Of a DNA stretch of 64,000 bases, positions 50,798 through 59,870 are shown in pieces. The position numbers and the translations under genes were made by a program. Positions within the stretch are counted from its first letter, which is position 1; the number at the start of each line of letters is the position of its first letter. The notes under the pieces are model-generated. The model worked only from the letters and a program-made list of their open reading frames with translations, did no database searches and was not told the origin of the DNA. The stretch covers positions 248,001 to 312,000 of the forward strand of contig NZ_JBNPNH010000002.1 of NCBI RefSeq assembly GCF_050314555.1, given 5' to 3'. Origin of the DNA: Spyradosoma sp004558035. Lineage in GTDB: Bacteria; Verrucomicrobiota; Verrucomicrobiia; Opitutales; UBA953.

Positions 50798-52236
50798 CGC
50801 GTCGGCCTCGGCTTTTCCCAGGGCAGGCGCACGGCGACGGGCTCATGCTCCCAGACGTTGAAGGGCTCGAAGATTTTTCCGCGTCCGAGAACGTCGTTCG
50901 GGTCGAGCGCCGCCTTCACGGCGCGCATCGCCGCGATTTCCGCCGGCGTGTGCTGAATCGCGAGAAACGGCGATTTCGCGAGCCCGATTCCGTGCTCGCC
51001 CGTGATCACGCCGCCGAGCGCGACGACGGTCTCCATCACGCGGCGGATCGCCGCCTGCGCGGTTTCGCGTTCCCGCGCGTCGGCGCGGCGATACATCACG
51101 TGCACGTGCAGATTGCCGTCGGCGGCGTGCCCGAAAATCGGCGTCTCCAGCCCCGTCTCCGCCGTGATCTTCCGCATCGCCTCGAGCAGCGGAATGAAAT
51201 TCTTCGCGGGAACGACGACGTCCTCGTTCAGCTTCGAGTCGGCGAGCAGGAACATCGCCTGGGAGCAGACGCGGCGCACTTCCCAGAGCGTCTCCGCCTC
51301 GGCGGCGTCCGCCGTCTCGCGGAACTCCGTCGCGCGGGAACGCGCCCAGGCGCGCACGCGCTCCGCCTGCGCGGGAACGCTCCGCGCGTCGCCGTCCGTC
51401 TCGACGAGCAGCACGGCGGATTTCTTTTCGAAAAACTTCTTCTCCGCGTACGTCTCCGCGCAGCCGACGGAAAGCGTATCCAAAAATTCGCATACGGAGG
51501 GCACGACGCGTTCCCGCGTGAGCTCCGCCGCCGCGCGCAGCGCCGAAGCGTCGTCCGCGAACGCGCAGAGGAACGTGTGCCGCGCCTCCGGGAGCGGCAC
51601 GAGCCGCAGCACCGCGCGCGTGACGACGCCGAGCGTGCCCTCCGAGCCGATCCAGAGATCGCGCATGTTGTAGCCGCTGACGAATTTTCTGACCGCCCCG
51701 CCCCAGCGCGCTTTTTCGCCCGTGGGCAGAAAGCCTTCGAGCGCGAGCACGTAGTCGCGCGTCACGCCGTATTTCGCGGCGCGCAGACCGCCGGCGTTCG
51801 TCGCGATGTTCCCGCCGATCGTGCAGTGCTTCACGCTCGCGGGATCGGGCGGGTAAAAAAGCCCGAACGGCGCCGCCGCCTCGCTGATCCGCGCCGTGAC
51901 GACGCCGGGCTCGACCGTCGCCGTCGCGGCGTCCGCGTCGATTTCGCAGCGCGTGCGTTCCGCGAAGGAAATCACCCAGCCGCCGCGCACGGGCGTCGCC
52001 GCGCCGACCGTTCCCGTGCCCGCGCCGCGCACGGTGACGGGAACGCCGTGTTCGTTCGCGAGCCGCAGCGTCGCGCCGACGTCGTCGTCGCTCCGCGGGA
52101 ACACGACGGCCTCCGGGAGAAAGGAAATCTTCGTGTTGTCGAACGACGCGGCGAAGCGCGTCCCGTCGTCCGTCCGGACCGCCTCGTCGCCGAGCGCGTC
52201 CCTCAGCGCCCGCGTCGCCGCGTAAAAATTCTCCAT
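50788..52236 (-). CDS. glcD: FAD-binding glycolate/D-lactate oxidase subunit
   Basis: 482 residues from CAT 52234-52236. The FAD-binding PCMH domain shows VVFPRSDDDVGATLRLANEHGVPVTVRGAGTGTVGAATP and GGNIATNAGGLRAAKYGVTRDYVLALE; the C-terminal domain has GHAADGNLHVHVM and GGVITGEHGIGLAKSPFL, all typical of GlcD/D-2-hydroxyacid dehydrogenases. No GlcE/GlcF partner is adjacent, so it may act alone, like D-lactate dehydrogenase. Co-transcribed with comF (10-base overlap). The exact hydroxyacid substrate is open. Confidence 0.88.
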   Translation of the reverse strand: MENFYAATRALRDALGDEAVRTDDGTRFAASFDNTKISFLPEAVVFPRSDDDVGATLRLANEHGVPVTVRGAGTGTVGAATPVRGGWVISFAERTRCEIDADAATATVEPGVVTARISEAAAPFGLFYPPDPASVKHCTIGGNIATNAGGLRAAKYGVTRDYVLALEGFLPTGEKARWGGAVRKFVSGYNMRDLWIGSEGTLGVVTRAVLRLVPLPEARHTFLCAFADDASALRAAAELTRERVVPSVCEFLDTLSVGCAETYAEKKFFEKKSAVLLVETDGDARSVPAQAERVRAWARSRATEFRETADAAEAETLWEVRRVCSQAMFLLADSKLNEDVVVPAKNFIPLLEAMRKITAETGLETPIFGHAADGNLHVHVMYRRADARERETAQAAIRRVMETVVALGGVITGEHGIGLAKSPFLAIQHTPAEIAAMRAVKAALDPNDVLGRGKIFEPFNVWEHEPVAVRLPWEKPRPTRCR

Positions 52237-52344
52237 GCCCGAAAAGATGCTTTCGCCCGCCCGAAAGGTCAAAAAGAAAAACGTTCCCGCTCCCGCGCGG
52301 GCGCGCGCCGCGTTCCGCGCTTTCCCTGCGCCCGCGTTTTCGGC

Positions 52345-52350
52345 TATAAT
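52345..52350 (+). promoter_or_regulatory. Consensus -10 box next to truB start (possible leaderless mRNA)
   Basis: A perfect TATAAT lies six bases before ATG 52357, so initiation would fall on or beside the start codon. No good -35 is seen at 17 bases (TTCCCT). The flanks TTTTCGGC and CGCG are shared with the hemN promoter. Confidence 0.5.
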
Positions 52351-52356
52351 CGCGGC

Positions 52357-53073
52357 ATGGAATTCAACGGCATTCTCCTCATCGACAAACCGCAGGAATG
52401 GACATCGCACGACGTCGTCGCGAAGCTCCGCGGCGTGCTGCACACGAAGCGCGTCGGCCACGCGGGAACGCTCGATCCGCTCGCGACGGGGCTGCTCGTC
52501 GTCCTCGTCGGCACGGCGTGCAAGGCGTCGCAGTACCTGATGAGCCAGGAAAAGGCGTACACGGGAACGTTGCGTCTCGGCGTCGTCACGAACTCGCAGG
52601 ACGCGGACGGCGAAGTGCTGGAGGAAAATCCCGTTCCCGCGGAGCTGACGCGCGAGAAGATCGCCGAGGCGATGCGCGCCTCGGAAGGCGACCAGTACCA
52701 GACGCCGCCGATGTTTTCCGCGATCAAGATCAACGGTCGCCCGCTCTACAAGGCGGCGCGCAAGGGGCTGGAGGTCGAACGCGAAAAGCGCTTCATCCGC
52801 ATCGCGAAGTTCGAGCTGCTCGACAAGCGCGGGAACGACGTCGATTTCTACGTCGAATGCACGAAGGGCACGTACGTGCGGACGATCGCGCACGATCTCG
52901 GTCGCAGACTCGGCCCGGGCGCGCACCTGACGGCGCTGCGCCGCACGGCTTCGGGAAAATTCTCGCTGAACGACGCCGTCACGATCGAGGCGCTGCAGGC
53001 GATGTCGCCGGAGGAAATCCGCGCGCGGCTGCTTTCCGTGCACGACCACGTTCCCGCGGTCGCCCTGCTCTGA
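52357..53073 (+). CDS. truB: tRNA pseudouridine-55 synthase
   Basis: 238 residues forming the psi55 of tRNA T-loops. NGILLIDKPQEWTSHDVV and the catalytic GHAGTLDPLATGLL (Asp) are textbook; QTPPMFSAIKINGRPLYKAAR and CTKGTYVRTIAHDLG follow. It is shorter than E. coli TruB (314) because the C-terminal PUA-like domain is missing, which is common outside the gammaproteobacteria. Divergent from glcD. The MATE gene follows after 12 bases. Confidence 0.95.
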   Translation: MEFNGILLIDKPQEWTSHDVVAKLRGVLHTKRVGHAGTLDPLATGLLVVLVGTACKASQYLMSQEKAYTGTLRLGVVTNSQDADGEVLEENPVPAELTREKIAEAMRASEGDQYQTPPMFSAIKINGRPLYKAARKGLEVEREKRFIRIAKFELLDKRGNDVDFYVECTKGTYVRTIAHDLGRRLGPGAHLTALRRTASGKFSLNDAVTIEALQAMSPEEIRARLLSVHDHVPAVALL

Positions 53074-53085
53074 CGTCGCGGCATC

Positions 53086-54396
53086 ATGTTCCGCGAACTG
53101 AAATACACGCTGAGACTTTCCGCGCCGATCGCCGTCGGGCTGATCGGACAGGGGCTGTTCGGCGTCATCGACACGGTGATGATCGGCAACATTCTCGGCG
53201 AGCACGCGCTCGCGGCGGCGACGCTCGGGAACAACGTGAACTGGATTCCGCTCGTCGTCGCGATGGGGCTCTGCGTGGCGCTTCCCGTGCTCACGGCGCA
53301 GGCGCGCGGCGCGGGAACGCCGGAGAAGATTCCCGGCGTGCTGCGGCACGGCCTGCTCGTCGCGCTCGGCTTCGCGCTGCTCGGCGCGGGAGCGCTCTGC
53401 GCGTTCGCGCTCGCGGACGGGCTGACGACGCTCGGCCAGCCCGAAAGCGTTTCCGCCGACGCGAAGAATTTCTGCTGCATCGTCGCGCTTTCGCTTCCCG
53501 CGGCGGCGGGTTTTCAGGCCGTGAAGTCGTTCCGCGACGCGAGCGGCGGGCAGTGGGTCTCGCTGACGTGGACGCTGATCGGGCTCGCCGCCAACGTTTT
53601 TCTGAACTGGGTGCTGATGACGGGCGCGCTCGGCTTCCCGAACTGGGGGCTCGAAGGCGCGGCGGCGGGAACGCTGATCGCGCGCGTCTTCGCGTTCGCG
53701 GGCATCGCGCTGCACGGGCGTCTGCGCCTCGAGCTCGCGCGCGGCTTTTCGCTGCGGGAACTCCGCGAAAATCTGCGCATCGCGGTGCCGAGCGCGCTGC
53801 ACATTCTCTTCGAGGCGGGGCTGTTCATCGTCTCGCCGTTCTTCATGGGCTGGATCAGCGAGGCGTCCATCGCGGCGAATCAGGTCGTGATCACGATTTC
53901 CTCGCTCGTGTACATGGTGCCGCTGGGCATTTCGCAGGCGCTTTCGATACGCGTCGGCGAAGCCTTCGGGAACGGCGACCGGGAGCGCATCCGCCGCATC
54001 TTCGCGGGAGCGACGCTGTTCACGCTCGCGCTGATGTGCGTCGCGGGCGCGGGCGTGCTCGCGTTTCTCGACGCGATTCCCGCCGCGTTCAACCTCGGCG
54101 CGGAAGCCGCGGAAATCGCGCGCGCAATTCTGATCGTCGCCGTCGCCTACATGCTTTTCGACGCGTTCCAGACGGTCGCTTCGGGCGCGCTGCGCGGGCT
54201 GGGCGACGTGCGCGTCATCGCCGTCGGCGCGTTCGTGAGCTACTGGATCATCGGCTGTCCGACGGCGCTGATTCTCGCGTTCCCGCTGGAGCTGCGCGGC
54301 GTCGGCGTCTGGATCGGACTCGCGAGCGGGCTGGCGAGCATCGCGGTCATTCTCGGCGCGCGCATGCACAAAAACCTCTCGCGGGAACGCTCGTGA
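53086..54396 (+). CDS. MATE-family multidrug/metabolite exporter
   Basis: 436 residues with about twelve hydrophobic segments in two homologous halves. LSAPIAVGLIGQGLFGVIDTVMIGNILGEHALAAATLGNN and the second-half VPSALHILFEAGLFIVSPFFMGWISEASIAANQVV are diagnostic of the DinF/NorM superfamily of Na+- or H+-driven exporters. Substrate unknown. It sits 12 bases after truB and may share its promoter. Confidence 0.9.
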   Translation: MFRELKYTLRLSAPIAVGLIGQGLFGVIDTVMIGNILGEHALAAATLGNNVNWIPLVVAMGLCVALPVLTAQARGAGTPEKIPGVLRHGLLVALGFALLGAGALCAFALADGLTTLGQPESVSADAKNFCCIVALSLPAAAGFQAVKSFRDASGGQWVSLTWTLIGLAANVFLNWVLMTGALGFPNWGLEGAAAGTLIARVFAFAGIALHGRLRLELARGFSLRELRENLRIAVPSALHILFEAGLFIVSPFFMGWISEASIAANQVVITISSLVYMVPLGISQALSIRVGEAFGNGDRERIRRIFAGATLFTLALMCVAGAGVLAFLDAIPAAFNLGAEAAEIARAILIVAVAYMLFDAFQTVASGALRGLGDVRVIAVGAFVSYWIIGCPTALILAFPLELRGVGVWIGLASGLASIAVILGARMHKNLSRERS

Positions 54397-54472
54397 AAAG
54401 ACGAAGGGACGAAAAGGTTCAGAAGATGAAAAGACAATCACTCCTGAACTTTCCTTTAAGCTTTTTTCCGAA

Positions 54473-55162
54473 ATGTCCGAACGATTCCAGAAAAAGTATT
54501 TTCCGTGGCGCAACGTCGTCGCCGCGCTCGTCACGCTCGCGCTGATTTCCGCGACGCTCGCGGGGCTTTTCGCGCTCGGACGCGCCCGCGGGAAAGCCTC
54601 GGCGGAAACGGCGCGGCGGGCGTTTCTCGAAGACGCGATCCTGCGCCGCTACGGCATGGGCGACGACGTTCCCGCCGCGCCGGACGACGGCGGCGCGCTC
54701 GCCCGCGAAAAATTTCTGCGCCGCTTCGACGACGCCTACGGCGCGCTTTACGGGAACGCCGGCGCGACGTCCGCGCTCGCGGATTCGCCGCTCTTCTTCG
54801 GCGACGGCGACGTCGTCGGGCTGCATTCGGGCGGGCGGCCGCGCGATCCCGAAGGCGCGGCGGAAAAAGGCGCGGACGACCGCCGCTGGTTCGACGCGAA
54901 GCTCGCGCTCAACGGGAGCGCGTCGCCGTTCCGGCTCTACGGCGCGGGGCTCGTCGGCGTCGATCCGCGGCGTTTTTCGACGGAAGAATCCGACGCTTCG
55001 CTGCGCGAGGACCTTTCGCTCGGCGGCGGCTTCGGCTTTTCCTGGCGCCTGGGCGACAACGCGGAGCTGTATTTCGACTACCGGCACGCGCGCCCGCTCG
55101 ATCCCGCCTCGACCTACGACCAGAGCGACGCCGCCGGCATCTCCCTGCGCCTCCAGTTCTGA
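54473..55162 (+). CDS. Membrane-anchored protein of unknown function with beta-strand C-terminus
   Basis: 229 residues. One N-terminal membrane helix (NVVAALVTLALISATLAGLFALG) after a basic cytoplasmic start, then a charged middle, and a C-terminal half of alternating strands (DAKLALNGSASPFRLYGAGLVGV, GGGFGFSWRLGDNAELYFDYRHA) ending in ISLRLQF. A terminal aromatic and amphipathic strands are usual in outer-membrane barrels, yet an uncleaved-looking anchor is unusual for them. No family recognised. Confidence 0.55.
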   Translation: MSERFQKKYFPWRNVVAALVTLALISATLAGLFALGRARGKASAETARRAFLEDAILRRYGMGDDVPAAPDDGGALAREKFLRRFDDAYGALYGNAGATSALADSPLFFGDGDVVGLHSGGRPRDPEGAAEKGADDRRWFDAKLALNGSASPFRLYGAGLVGVDPRRFSTEESDASLREDLSLGGGFGFSWRLGDNAELYFDYRHARPLDPASTYDQSDAAGISLRLQF

Positions 55163-55239
55163 GACGCCGCGGCGCGCCGCCCGCGCGGGAACAGCTTTGC
55201 GTTTGCACGTTCCCGCGGGAGCGCGTAAGCTCGGCGTTC

Positions 55240-55908
55240 ATGTCCTCCATCGAAAATTTGCTCGAAACCATCGCCCGCCTGCGCGCGCCGGACGGCTGCC
55301 CGTGGGACCGCGAACAGACGCACCGCTCGCTCTGCGAATGCCTCGTCGAAGAAGCCGCCGAATTCATCGAAACCGTCGATTTCGACGAAAAGGCGCACAT
55401 GTGCGAAGAGCTCGGCGACCTGCTCCTTCAGGTCGTCATGCACGCGCAGATCGCGCAGGAAAACGGCGACTTCAGCTTCGACGACGTCGCCCGCGGCGTG
55501 AACGAAAAAATGATTCGCCGCCACCCGCACGTCTTCGGCGAAACGCGCCTCGGCGATTCCGACGCCGTGCTGAAGAAATGGGACGAAATCAAGGCGGGCG
55601 AAAAAAGCAACGCGACGCGCCGCCCGGGCTCCGCGCTCTTCAAGGACCTGCCCGCGACGCTGAACAATCTGCTCCGCGCGCGCGACACCTGGAAGGTCGT
55701 CGAAAAAAAGAATCTCGATCCCGGCGCCGCCGCGGACCGCGCGAAAATCGACGCGCTCGCGGGAACGCTCACCGAAGAACGCGCGGGCGAGCTGCTTTTC
55801 GAAATCGTCGCCGCGTGCCGCCAGGCGAAGATCGATCCGGATTCCGCCCTGCGCCGCCGCACGCAGCGCGTCGTCGCCGAATGCGAAAAGAACGCGGAAG
55901 GAAAATAA
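55240..55908 (+). CDS. mazG: MazG-family nucleoside triphosphate pyrophosphohydrolase
   Basis: 222 residues. Start at ATG 55240 (MSSIENLLETIARLRAPDGCPWDREQTHRSL), the canonical MazG beginning. Metal-binding EEAAEFIE and EELGDLLLQVVMHAQIA are present, plus RRHPHVFGE. The second, degenerate MazG domain follows as in E. coli (263 aa), slightly shortened. It hydrolyses (d)NTPs to monophosphates and may lower aberrant nucleotides or ppGpp. It stands alone. Confidence 0.93.
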   Translation: MSSIENLLETIARLRAPDGCPWDREQTHRSLCECLVEEAAEFIETVDFDEKAHMCEELGDLLLQVVMHAQIAQENGDFSFDDVARGVNEKMIRRHPHVFGETRLGDSDAVLKKWDEIKAGEKSNATRRPGSALFKDLPATLNNLLRARDTWKVVEKKNLDPGAAADRAKIDALAGTLTEERAGELLFEIVAACRQAKIDPDSALRRRTQRVVAECEKNAEGK

Positions 55909-56137
55909 GGCGACGAAGTCATGACGATATGAAGGTTATGAAGGTTATGAAGTTATGGAGGTTATGAGGTTATGAGGGTTATTGCGTTCGGCTCCGCCGA
56001 AAGGATTTCAAAAACCTCTTCGCGAAGCGAAAAGCAAAACGACTTCCACGACCTTCATAACCACTTCTTTAAGCTTTCATCTTCGCGCGCGCGCCGTTAA
56101 AGTCTGCCGCAGTAAAAATCCAACGAAAATCCGATTT
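55909..56137. repeat. Spacer element with GAAGGTTATGAGG arms
   Basis: Arms of GACGATATGAAGGTTATGAAGG-type words (55917-55980) are complementary to GACTTCCACGACCTTCATAACC (about 56041-56062), enclosing GGCTCCGCCGAA and CTTCGCGAAGCG hairpins. It is closely related to the elements at 1.85 and 34.1 kb. No clear promoter for the sialidase gene was found in the remaining 70 bases. Confidence 0.6.
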
Positions 56138-57736
56138 ATGAACCTCCGAAAAATCCCCTCCCTCCTCACGAAAATCTCCGTCGCCGCGTTCATCTTCGCG
56201 GGAACGTTCGACGCGCTCGCCGCCGTCAACGCCAAGCCGGAAACGAACGTCTGGCCCGTCATGGCGCGCATGGACTACAACCCGGTGCTGAAGCTCGCGC
56301 TCACCTCCGACGGCGAGACGCTGAGCGGCGTGCAGATCGACCTCACGGGAACGACGAAAATCCGCGACGTGGCGAGCGTGGACGTGTATTTCGGCGGCAA
56401 CTCGGTCGGCAAGGCGGGCGAGAAATTCGGCTCCGCGAAGGTCACGGGCGCGCCGAAGCTCACCGTCTCGGGCAAGCGGAAACTTTCCGGCGGCGAGGAG
56501 CTTTGGGTCAGCGTTCAGCTGAAGAAGGACGCGGACATCACGGGCAAGCTCGCGCTCGCCGTCACGGGGCTGACGGTCAACTCGCGCGTGCAGAGCGTCA
56601 GGGACGCGAAGACCGAACAGCGCATCGGCTACTGCGTGGCGAAGCCCGGCGACCTCGGCTCGAAGAATTACCGCATTCCCGCGCTCGCGCGCAACCCGAA
56701 GACGGGAACGCTGATCGCGACCTACGACATCCGCTACAATCACGCCGGCGACCTTCCCGCGAACATCGACGTGGGCGTGAGCCGCTCGACCGACGGCGGG
56801 AAGACGTGGACGCCGACGACGGTCGCCATCGCGCACAAGGCTCTCGGCAACGGCAACGGCGTCGGCGACCCGGGCATTCTCGTGAACGACGCGAACGGCG
56901 AAATCTGGATCGCCGGGCTCAACGCCGGCAAGTGCGGCCACCCGATCTGGACGAGCCGCGCGGGAACGACCGATCCCGCGAACTGCTCGCAGATGATTCT
57001 CGTGAAATCCTCCGACGACGGCAAGACCTGGAGCAAGCCGATCAACATCACCGAAAGCGTGAAGCGCCTCGGCGCCCCCGATACGAAGAACTGGGGCTCG
57101 CTCTTCCAGGGGCCCGGCGCGGGCATCTGCATGAAGGACGGCACGCTCGTCTTCCCCGCGCAGGTGTGGATCCGCAACGCGGACAATTCCAAGACGGAAG
57201 GCGAAGGCGCGAGCCGCGGCCTGCTCGTCTATTCCAAGGACGGCGGCAAGACCTGGCAGTCCACGAAGGGCTCGCCGTTCGGCGGCTCGGAATCGACCTG
57301 CGTCGAGATGAAGAACGGCGCGATCGCGCTCAACACGCGCACGAACCACGGCTGGGGCCGCACGGGCAGCATTCTCAAAAAGCTCGATTCGACGACGGAA
57401 TGGGTCATCGACGAAAACCTCGCCCGCGGCGCGAAGGGCAATCTGCGTCAGCCGGGCGGCTGCCAGGCGGCGCTCCTCTCCAACGGCAAGGAATGGTTCT
57501 TCTCGAACCCGAACGCCGGCAACCGCAGCCGCATGACGCTGAAATATTCCAAGGATTTCGGCAAGACGTGGAGCAGCGGCCTGCTCTACGACGAACGCCA
57601 GTGCGCCGGATATTCCTCGACCGCGTTCACGGACGAAAAGGGAACGCGCATCGGCGTGCTCTACGAAGGCACGCCGAACTCGCAGACGCTGTTCTTCCTG
57701 AGCATTCCCGTCGAGGACGTCAAAAAGGCGAAATAA
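56138..57736 (+). CDS. Exported sialidase (GH33)
   Basis: 532 residues from ATG 56138 with signal peptide (KIPSLLTKISVAAFIFAGTFDALA). An N-terminal sialidase beta-sandwich domain (about residues 30-160) precedes the six-bladed propeller. The arginine motif appears as NYRIPALARNPKTGTLIATYD. Asp-box repeats S-x-D-x-G-x-x-W are visible four times (SRSTDGGKTW, KSSDDGKTWS, YSKDGGKTWQ, YSKDFGKTWS). It should release sialic acid from host glycoconjugates in the periplasm or outside. No nan operon is in this window. The stop codon abuts the next ATG. Confidence 0.92.
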   Translation: MNLRKIPSLLTKISVAAFIFAGTFDALAAVNAKPETNVWPVMARMDYNPVLKLALTSDGETLSGVQIDLTGTTKIRDVASVDVYFGGNSVGKAGEKFGSAKVTGAPKLTVSGKRKLSGGEELWVSVQLKKDADITGKLALAVTGLTVNSRVQSVRDAKTEQRIGYCVAKPGDLGSKNYRIPALARNPKTGTLIATYDIRYNHAGDLPANIDVGVSRSTDGGKTWTPTTVAIAHKALGNGNGVGDPGILVNDANGEIWIAGLNAGKCGHPIWTSRAGTTDPANCSQMILVKSSDDGKTWSKPINITESVKRLGAPDTKNWGSLFQGPGAGICMKDGTLVFPAQVWIRNADNSKTEGEGASRGLLVYSKDGGKTWQSTKGSPFGGSESTCVEMKNGAIALNTRTNHGWGRTGSILKKLDSTTEWVIDENLARGAKGNLRQPGGCQAALLSNGKEWFFSNPNAGNRSRMTLKYSKDFGKTWSSGLLYDERQCAGYSSTAFTDEKGTRIGVLYEGTPNSQTLFFLSIPVEDVKKAK

Positions 57737-58360
57737 ATGCCGGAAAAGGCGAAACAGTTTTCCGGCTTCATTCTCGATCGCGCCGTTCACGGCGAAAAAT
57801 TCTGGCGCGTCGTCGTTCTCACGCGGGAACACGGCGCGCAGACGTGTCTCGTGCGCATCGCGGGCAAGAACAAGACGACCTGCGTGCCCGACCTGTTCGA
57901 CGAGGCGGAAATCCTGCTGGACAAGCCTAAGGCGGGCGCCGAGGACGCGCCGCGCTTCGCGAAGGAATACCGCGTCGTGCGCCGCAATTCGGGAATTTCC
58001 GGCAACTACGCCGCCCTCGTCTGCGCCAGCAAACTCGCGTCCGTGCTCGCGAAAAACGCGTTCCCGTCGGACGCCGCCGACGCCGTCTTCGCGCTCTGCG
58101 CCAACGCCTTCCGCGCCTTCGGCGAAAAACCCAACGCGGAAGCGGCGTATCTGAAGGCGCTGTGGACGCTCGCGCGCGAAACCGGCTATCCCGTCAAGGA
58201 GGACTGGTTCGAGAATTCCGCCTTCGACGACCGCGAGAGCGTCGCCGCGATTCTGAAGACGCCGCTCGACGCGCTCGAATGCGATCCGCGCGACGTCGCG
58301 CACCACACGCGCCGACTCGAAGCCTGGCTCGAACGCGAGCACCACTTCGTGCTCGCCTGA
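57737..58360 (+). CDS. RecO-like protein
   Basis: 207 residues. An N-terminal OB-like region (GFILDRAVHGEKFWRVVVLTREHG) and a helical part (ALCANAFRAFGEKPNAEAAYLKALWTLARETGYPV) resemble RecO, the RecFOR recombination mediator. The zinc-finger Cys cluster of many RecO proteins is absent, and the protein is shorter than E. coli RecO (242). ATG follows the sialidase stop with no gap, so the two are translated from one mRNA although functionally unrelated. The family call is moderately sure. Confidence 0.65.
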   Translation: MPEKAKQFSGFILDRAVHGEKFWRVVVLTREHGAQTCLVRIAGKNKTTCVPDLFDEAEILLDKPKAGAEDAPRFAKEYRVVRRNSGISGNYAALVCASKLASVLAKNAFPSDAADAVFALCANAFRAFGEKPNAEAAYLKALWTLARETGYPVKEDWFENSAFDDRESVAAILKTPLDALECDPRDVAHHTRRLEAWLEREHHFVLA

Positions 58361-58712
58361 GCCCGCCGCCCGCGCTTTTCCGCGGTACGCGGAGAAATCG
58401 CGAAAGCAAATCTTCAACAGGGATTGCGGGGATTTTAAGGGATTTTTTTTGCGGGAACGCAAAGGAGGGCGACCGTCTCGGTCGCCCCCGAAATCCGCGG
58501 ACACAAACTTCCCTTTAATCTTTAACCTTTAAGCTCTTCGTTTAAACACAGAGGAACGAAGAAACAGAAAAACGGAGATTCGCGGGAACGCCGTTTCGGG
58601 GGCGAAAGCATTCCTGCCTTCGTTCCCGCGGCGGACGATTTTCCGAAGACACATTTTCGCCGCGCGACGACCGCACGTCCCGCGACGGAGACGCGGACGT
58701 TAAGCTTTCTCG
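58361..58712. repeat. Hairpin mosaic repeats
   Basis: No gene. Contains GGAGGGCGACCGTCTCGGTCGCCCCC (about 58453-58478, a strong hairpin), TTTAATCTTTAACCTTTAAGC low-complexity sequence, a GAAAGCATTCCTGCCTTC hairpin near 58608 and GGAGACGCGGACG near 58687. All are members of the repeat families seen at 19.3, 35.8, 45.6 and 62.5 kb. Confidence 0.6.
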
Positions 58713-59681
58713 TTAGGCCTTCTTCCGTCTGCGGCGCGTTCCCGCGAGCGCCAGCGCGCCCAAGCCCGCGAGCAAGGCGAACGCCGACGGCTCCGGCACG
58801 GGAACGGGAAGAGCGAGCGCGCTCCAGCTCGAGAGCGTCGCCGTCCCGCCCAAATAGATCGTGTAGGAATTTTTCGTCCATGCGGGCGTCTTGCCGTCCG
58901 AACTCGCGTCGACGGGCGTTTCGACAGGTGTCACGGCGCATGAGATGAGCTCATTTGCCTTGTAGTCGTCGGAATCCGTGACGTAAATCTTTGTGAGAAG
59001 CTCGCCGTCATATTCTATGCCCCAAAGCGTGATCGCGTGCCCGGAAGCATAATTGGAGTCGTTCCCGTAGGCGATCGAAAGCGCGACGGGGCCCGTCGCG
59101 AGCATGTCGGCGAGCACGCCCGCGGCGTCCTTAGCGTAGCGCTGATCGTCGGACACATCCGCGAGATTGCCGAATTTAATCCAGCTCGGCAGACCTTCGT
59201 TCGTCCAACCGCAGGTTTCATTCACATAGTCTTCCCAGTAACGACCGCTGCTCGTTTTGGGGTCCTCGACCTTAAAATCGTTCTCGTAGTTGCTCGCCAC
59301 AAGATTGCAGCCGCCGAAGTACCACTCCCAAGCGACGTCCGTGCCGCGTCCGACGTTCTTGAAGGAATCCGTGAACGCCTTGTAAATCTCCGCCTGCGTG
59401 CGCGGCGTTCCCGCGGGAATCGCCGACGCGGCCGCCTTGGACTGCCACCACGCGATGACGTTCGACGCCGTCGCCGCCCAGCACATCATGGAATCCGGAC
59501 CGGTGTAGATGTTTCCGGACTTGTTGACGTCGATATAGCCGCCGGCCATGCTCGCGCCCGGAACCCAAACCTCCTCCGCGCGGGCGGACGGCGCGAGCGC
59601 TGCGGCGAAGGGAAGCGCGACCGCGGCGAACGCGGAGGCGCGGAAGAAGAATCTGCGGGAACGGAATATCGTGTTTTTCAT
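58713..59681 (-). CDS. IdeS/Mac-like secreted cysteine peptidase with PEP-CTERM anchor
   Basis: 322 residues: a signal peptide (to about residue 35), a peptidase domain and a C-terminal sorting tail. Catalytic positions match the streptococcal IdeS/Mac (C66) family: MMCWAATASNVIAWW (C67), SGHAITLWGIEYDGE (H215) and IYVTDSDD (D236/D238). IdeS itself cleaves IgG in the hinge; substrate transfer to this protein is inference. The tail VPEPSAFALLAGLGALALAG followed by TRRRRKKA is a standard PEP-CTERM signal processed by exosortase. GC and codon use are slightly lower than in neighbours, which may indicate acquisition. Confidence 0.85.
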   Translation of the reverse strand: MKNTIFRSRRFFFRASAFAAVALPFAAALAPSARAEEVWVPGASMAGGYIDVNKSGNIYTGPDSMMCWAATASNVIAWWQSKAAASAIPAGTPRTQAEIYKAFTDSFKNVGRGTDVAWEWYFGGCNLVASNYENDFKVEDPKTSSGRYWEDYVNETCGWTNEGLPSWIKFGNLADVSDDQRYAKDAAGVLADMLATGPVALSIAYGNDSNYASGHAITLWGIEYDGELLTKIYVTDSDDYKANELISCAVTPVETPVDASSDGKTPAWTKNSYTIYLGGTATLSSWSALALPVPVPEPSAFALLAGLGALALAGTRRRRKKA

Positions 59682-59870
59682 GGGGATTGTGTTTTAAGGG
59701 GTGAAACAAGGAGCCGCGGAAAATCCGGAATCGGCACAAGGAGATTTTACCGCGCCCGTCAAATCCCCGCGGACGTCCTCGCTTTTTTCTCGCGAAACGC
59801 GGCGAAGAGGCGCAGAATCGCCGTCGCATTTCATGCATTTGAACCCGTCAAAATTTAACTCCTAAAAAAC

